Assembly (NCBI GenBank): GCA_903910495.1
Contig: CAIVZW010000146.1
Coordinates: 1 to 7,726 of the forward strand
Direction: 5' to 3'
DNA length: 7,726 nt
From: an uncultured beta proteobacterium
GTDB lineage: Bacteria > Pseudomonadota > Gammaproteobacteria > Burkholderiales > Rhodocyclaceae
Part shown: positions 5,766 to 7,726 of the stretch, piece after piece
Layout: the number at the start of each line of letters is the position of its first letter
Numbering within the stretch: the stretch's first letter is position 1
The notes under the pieces: model-generated
The model's database searches: none
The model's input: the letters and a program-made list of their open reading frames with translations, nothing else
What the model was told of the DNA's origin: nothing
Position numbers and translations under genes: made by a program

Positions 5766-5933
5766 ATGAAAACACATAAAAAGAGTGAAATTTTATCGCT
5801 TTTTGTCTGTGTTTTATCGGTAGTGATGCTTACTGGCTGTTTCGCTACATACAGTTGGTATAAGCCAGGCTCAACACCACAAAGCGGTGCAGCAGATGTT
5901 AGTGAATGCCAAATCAGAACTGCACAAGCTTAA
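5766..5933 (+). CDS. Small lipoprotein, 55 aa
   Basis: I use ATG 5766, which has GGAGT (5756-5760) ahead of it, rather than an upstream TTG. The N-terminus is MKTHKKSE followed by a hydrophobic stretch (ILSLFVCVLSVVML) and the lipobox LTGC with C24 as the lipidated residue, so it should be anchored to the outer or inner membrane. The mature part starts CFATYSWYKPG. This resembles small proteobacterial lipoproteins with an aromatic-WYKPG segment followed by spaced Cys, which are usually longer; here the mature chain is only 32 residues. The end may therefore be truncated, and a second ORF overlaps it in the +1 frame. Role unknown. Confidence 0.72.
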   Translation: MKTHKKSEILSLFVCVLSVVMLTGCFATYSWYKPGSTPQSGAADVSECQIRTAQA

Positions 5934-6051
5934 GGGATGGTTTGAATGTGATGCTAACGACCCCGATGCATTATTGGAAAATCTGAATAGGCTCTACTTT
6001 GATGCTGTTTGGAATCCTCATGCTGGTAGATTTGTATTGCGTGGTCAATAA
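5896..6051 (+). CDS. Small ORF, 51 aa, overlapping the lipoprotein gene in +1 frame
   Basis: The ATG at 5896 lies inside the last 38 bases of the lipoprotein gene, and the ORF ends at TAA 6049-6051. The product starts MLVNAKSELHKLKGWFECD and contains DPDALLENLNRLYFDAVW and a HAGRFVLRGQ end. This composition looks like genuine coding sequence and would otherwise leave 5934-6051 unexplained. No strong ribosome site precedes it, so expression would need coupling or a frameshift. The +1 frame stays open upstream of the ATG to a stop near 5820. It could be its own gene or the displaced tail of a frameshifted one. Confidence 0.42.
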   Translation: MLVNAKSELHKLKGWFECDANDPDALLENLNRLYFDAVWNPHAGRFVLRGQ

Positions 6052-6070
6052 CTAACAGGAACGTTTCGTC

Positions 6071-6148
6071 ATGCGTTCGGAATCAGGTTTTTCGCTTTTT
6101 ACTAAATACAAAGTAGTGAGATGTATTGAGTTAGTGGAGGGACAATAA
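6071..6148 (+). CDS. Possible 25-aa leader ORF coupled to the HUH endonuclease gene
   Basis: The ORF runs from ATG 6071 to TAA 6146-6148. It overlaps the next start as TAATG, a classic coupling arrangement. AGGA at 6057-6060 lies ten bases before its ATG. The peptide begins MRSESGFSLFTKYKVVRC. The endonuclease gene has its own strong ribosome site inside this ORF, so the ORF may be chance. If real, it would tie endonuclease dosage to leader translation. Confidence 0.25.
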   Translation: MRSESGFSLFTKYKVVRCIELVEGQ

Positions 6149-6651
6149 TGCAATTTATCGGACGCGAAAAACTTGAAGCGGCGCTGTCGTCACATCTGGG
6201 TGCTTATGGACAAGGTTTTTTCATTACCCTGCTGACTGACACAAAGATGGATCAGATGGATGACCGAAAATATCCAAGCAAAAAGGCGATTCTGGATGAC
6301 AAGGTCGAAAAGCTTGGGCGATTTATCGGCAGATACTGCTTTGGGCGAAAGTACAAGCCTGGAAAAACCGACGGTCTGATCCGTATTGTGAGCGCAATCG
6401 AAGTTGGTGAAAGTAGTGGTCGATTACACACGCACATTGTTGTTGCGCACGGTGGCGGTACCAATCGAACATGCAAAAACCTACAGGAGTTCCTTAGTCG
6501 TCTTTGGGGAAAGATGTACCGCACAAACGGTGCTGCAGTCTTTGTTAAGGTCGATCCACTCGACCTAGCAAAGAACCCTATTAATTACATGACGAAACAA
6601 ACCGCGATGCTAGAGAGGATGCATGGCGACGTTAACTACTTAACGCATTAA
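6148..6651 (+). CDS. Small HUH-type replication/mobilisation endonuclease (Rep-like), 167 aa
   Basis: The protein has the three motifs of HUH single-strand DNA endonucleases in order: a hydrophobic strand GFFITLLTD (23-31), the metal-binding motif in GRLHTHIVVAHGG with H94 and H96 (91-103), and a catalytic-tyrosine helix NPINYMTKQ with Y147 and K150 (143-151). One Tyr is visible, so it would be a Y1-type enzyme. Such proteins nick and join DNA at an origin for rolling-circle replication or transfer. It most resembles small Rep proteins of filamentous-phage-like and satellite elements, but I cannot place the family exactly. At 167 aa it lacks a helicase domain and is compact. GGAGG (6136-6140) sits seven bases before the ATG. 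Confidence 0.75.
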   Translation: MQFIGREKLEAALSSHLGAYGQGFFITLLTDTKMDQMDDRKYPSKKAILDDKVEKLGRFIGRYCFGRKYKPGKTDGLIRIVSAIEVGESSGRLHTHIVVAHGGGTNRTCKNLQEFLSRLWGKMYRTNGAAVFVKVDPLDLAKNPINYMTKQTAMLERMHGDVNYLTH

Positions 6652-6686
6652 ACAGGCAGCCTTTGCTTCAGGAGCGAGGAGACGCA

Positions 6687-6761
6687 ATGAGTGCGATACA
6701 ACTTAAAACAAAGAAAATGTACTGGTTACGCTACGGGTACAGAGATACGTGTTGCTACTAA
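6687..6761 (+). CDS. Micro-ORF, 24 aa, with strong ribosome site
   Basis: ATG 6687 follows GAGGAG (6676-6681) with five bases between, as good a site as any gene in the element. The peptide is MSAIQLKTKKMYWLRYGYRD followed by TCCY: basic, then aromatic and Cys-rich. It lies 35 bases after the endonuclease gene. Its stop overlaps the ATG (6762) of a 14-codon ORF that in turn overlaps the start of the 69-aa gene at 6799, which makes a chain of touching ORFs. The family is unknown. It may be a real small protein or a translational feeder for the next gene. Confidence 0.42.
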   Translation: MSAIQLKTKKMYWLRYGYRDTCCY

Positions 6762-6798
6762 ATGAGTAAAGATAAAACAGCCATTAAACAATATTTAT

Positions 6799-7008
6799 AT
6801 GGATAGAAATGAAGAGATGATAAATACAGAGGCACAATTTAAAGAACAAATTAAGAACGATTTGCGAAAGATGCTACGACAGGCTCAACAAAAATCGGTC
6901 TATCGCAAGATCATCGAAAACAAGGAAGACTTTAAAAGCGTAATAAAAGAAGCCGAGATACTGATCCGCAGCAAGAAAAAGTTTTCAATATTTCTATTTG
7001 GAAATTAA
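6799..7008 (+). CDS. Small charged uncharacterised protein, 69 aa
   Basis: The protein is almost entirely helical and charged (EAQFKEQIKNDLRKMLRQAQ at about 11-30, then ENKEDFKSVIKEAEILIRSK), with a hydrophobic end KFSIFLFGN. It may form a coiled coil or helical bundle. The ATG at 6799 has no Shine-Dalgarno but overlaps the end of a 14-codon ORF (6762-6806), so re-initiation is plausible; M7 at 6817 is an alternative start. The next gene starts 10 bases after its stop. No family is recognised. Confidence 0.55.
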   Translation: MDRNEEMINTEAQFKEQIKNDLRKMLRQAQQKSVYRKIIENKEDFKSVIKEAEILIRSKKKFSIFLFGN

Positions 7009-7018
7009 AGAGGAAAAC

Positions 7019-7252
7019 ATGAAGCACAGATATTCCAACCAATTCAGTACGTCAATACGATTGCCTATACAGTGGCACGATCAAATGAAACTTTACGCAG
7101 AAGAACAGAACGCGACTACGAGCTATATTTACCGACAGGCAGTTTCAGAGTTCATTAAGCAGCGCACGGAAGGTTCCTTTGCGCCAACGAACCAAAGACG
7201 CTTTGGCTGTGGCGAGATCACGCGGAACTGTGCTTGGCAAGGCGGATCCTGA
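7019..7252 (+). CDS. Ribbon-helix-helix DNA-binding protein with foreign C-terminal tail, 77 aa
   Basis: The start follows AGAGGA four to five bases upstream and lies 10 bases after the 69-aa gene. Residues about 8-48 fit a ribbon-helix-helix fold: strand FSTSIRLPIQW, helix HDQMKLYAEEQN, turn, and helix TSYIYRQAVSEFIKQR. Such proteins are dimeric repressors or accessory nicking factors, often encoded beside a Rep or relaxase gene. The chain should end soon after residue 50. Instead it runs out of frame through DNA that encodes a serine recombinase in another frame (from about 7179), so the last about 24 residues are probably not native. Confidence 0.65.
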   Translation: MKHRYSNQFSTSIRLPIQWHDQMKLYAEEQNATTSYIYRQAVSEFIKQRTEGSFAPTNQRRFGCGEITRNCAWQGGS

Positions 7253-7454
7253 CAACTTGCGCCCGAATATTGAAGCGAGGCAGAAGGCTGCCAACGAGTT
7301 TGTTGAGACACCCCGATCCCTCTTTGAAAACATGGAATCCCGCAACCTATCTCAGCGTGCAATGGTCTCAGAACTCAATGGCTTCGGCGCGAAGGCTCCG
7401 ATGGGTGGTGCTTGGAGCTTGCTTCAAGCGCAGCGAGTGATTGCGCGATCATGA
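7179..7454 (+). pseudogene. Serine recombinase/resolvase C-terminal fragment
   Basis: From about 7179 the frame reads RQRTKDALAVARSRGTVLGK and ends with LNGFGAKAPMGGAWSLLQAQ and a short tail. This is the typical region after the catalytic domain of resolvase/invertase-type serine recombinases: the long E-helix RT-ALA-A-RG-LG, then a helix-turn-helix ending in the G..W...V..R pattern. The N-terminal about 110 residues with the catalytic Ser are missing. The only in-frame start candidate is the TTG at 7179, and the preceding DNA encodes the ribbon-helix-helix protein. The fragment cannot recombine DNA. It marks an old breakpoint near 7165-7185. Confidence 0.78.
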
Positions 7455-7590
7455 TTTTTGCCTACCAATAGCGTAATTATTGAGAAGCAGGGTCAAGTTC
7501 GAGTCAGCCAAAGCACGACAGAGCGCCGAATGATCGGAACCGCAATACGATATTAAGAGTGCCACACTCGGCTAACAGCTTCTTGCCGTA

Positions 7591-7725
7591 TTAGTGCCGA
7601 ACCGCGCGAACTGACCTAACAGTCGCGACAAGTGACTGTGTCGCTTCAGGGTTTGAACGTCTTAATTCGAGGACCAAATCGAGTTCGGTCTGCGAGAGAA
7701 ATAGGGAATCTGCATTGTTTCGCTC
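7591..7725 (-). CDS. C-terminal end of an unidentified minus-strand ORF (partial at right edge)
   Basis: An open minus-strand frame enters from the right edge and stops at TAA 7593-7591, giving 44 residues with a helical segment SQTELDLVLELRRSNPEA and an Arg/Val-rich end. The pattern recalls the C-terminal helices of XRE-type repressors, but this is weak. A small hairpin GAGTG/CACTC (7557-7569) lies just downstream. Between 7455 and 7590 I see no gene on either strand. Confidence 0.3.
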   Translation of the reverse strand, partial: ERNNADSLFLSQTELDLVLELRRSNPEATQSLVATVRSVRAVRH

Positions 7726-7726
7726 A

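Larger units (their letters stand above)
4199..7726. mobile_element. Integrated mobile element (left boundary at the tRNA remnant; right end not in window)
   Basis: The left edge is the tRNA 3' remnant. To its right the sequence becomes visibly AT-richer, genes become short and mostly unrecognisable, and element-type functions appear: an HUH endonuclease, a ribbon-helix-helix protein and a broken serine recombinase. No tyrosine integrase, capsid, coat, Zot or conjugation gene is visible, and no second copy of the tRNA core lies before 7726. The element may extend beyond the window, or the part right of about 7180 may belong to a different insertion or to chromosome scars. The nature of the element (satellite, integrative plasmid, inovirus-like) is not settled. 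Confidence 0.6.

Noticed and set aside
7560..7625. Integron attC-like site suggested by repeated CTAACAG (7572-7578 and 7616-7622)
   Set aside because: The repeats are direct, and no matching GTTRRRY partner in the required inverted arrangement is visible.
1..7726. CRISPR array or rRNA genes
   Set aside because: No regularly spaced direct repeats and no rRNA-like conserved stretches were seen.

Overview
The window joins two kinds of DNA. Positions 1 to about 4198 are GC-rich, tightly coded, chromosome-like DNA, with the codon use and gene style of a beta- or gammaproteobacterium that handles 2-oxoacids or aromatic intermediates. From about 4245 onward the sequence is more AT-rich and filled with short ORFs, as in an integrated mobile element.

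Left part. A minus-strand operon encodes a CoA-dependent 2-oxoacid:acceptor oxidoreductase. It starts with a short Cys-rich leader ORF (2945-3028) that has an excellent Shine-Dalgarno. One triplet later comes a 762-aa fusion protein (653-2941) that joins a gamma subunit, a GltD-like FAD/NAD(P) module and an 8Fe ferredoxin domain. Next, overlapping by 10 bases, is the alpha subunit (1-662), which runs off the left edge. The thiamine-diphosphate-binding beta subunit should lie beyond position 1. A GcvA-type LysR regulator (3148-4050) is divergently transcribed. Between them are a good minus-strand promoter and a palindrome about 58 bp upstream of its predicted start site, the usual place for LysR-type activation. 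The subunit set (gamma, delta, alpha, plus an NAD(P)H-linked flavoprotein) recalls phenylglyoxylate:NAD+ oxidoreductase (PadEFGHI) and related enzymes; the substrate cannot be read from sequence.

Junction. Positions 4199-4244 (minus) are the 3' part of a tRNA with a CAT anticodon: anticodon loop, variable loop, T-arm, 3' acceptor strand and CCA. It is followed on its 3' side by a strong terminator with a GNRA loop (4152-4188). The 5' half is missing. This is the geometry left when an element integrates at a tRNA 3' end: chromosome on the left, element on the right. An intact tRNA copy is predicted at the far right end of the element, outside the window.

Element part. It holds an uncharacterised aromatic-rich 244-aa protein (minus) with a near-consensus promoter, and a divergent series of small plus-strand genes. 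These are a 58-aa and an 80-aa protein, a short lipoprotein, a 51-aa ORF overlapping it in another frame, a small HUH-type replication or mobilisation endonuclease (6148-6651), several micro-ORFs with good ribosome sites, a 69-aa charged protein and a ribbon-helix-helix protein. The last of these runs into a decapitated serine recombinase (7179-7454), which suggests a second recombination junction. No integrase, coat, Zot or conjugation gene is visible, so the element is either small and dependent on a helper, or decayed, or continues to the right.
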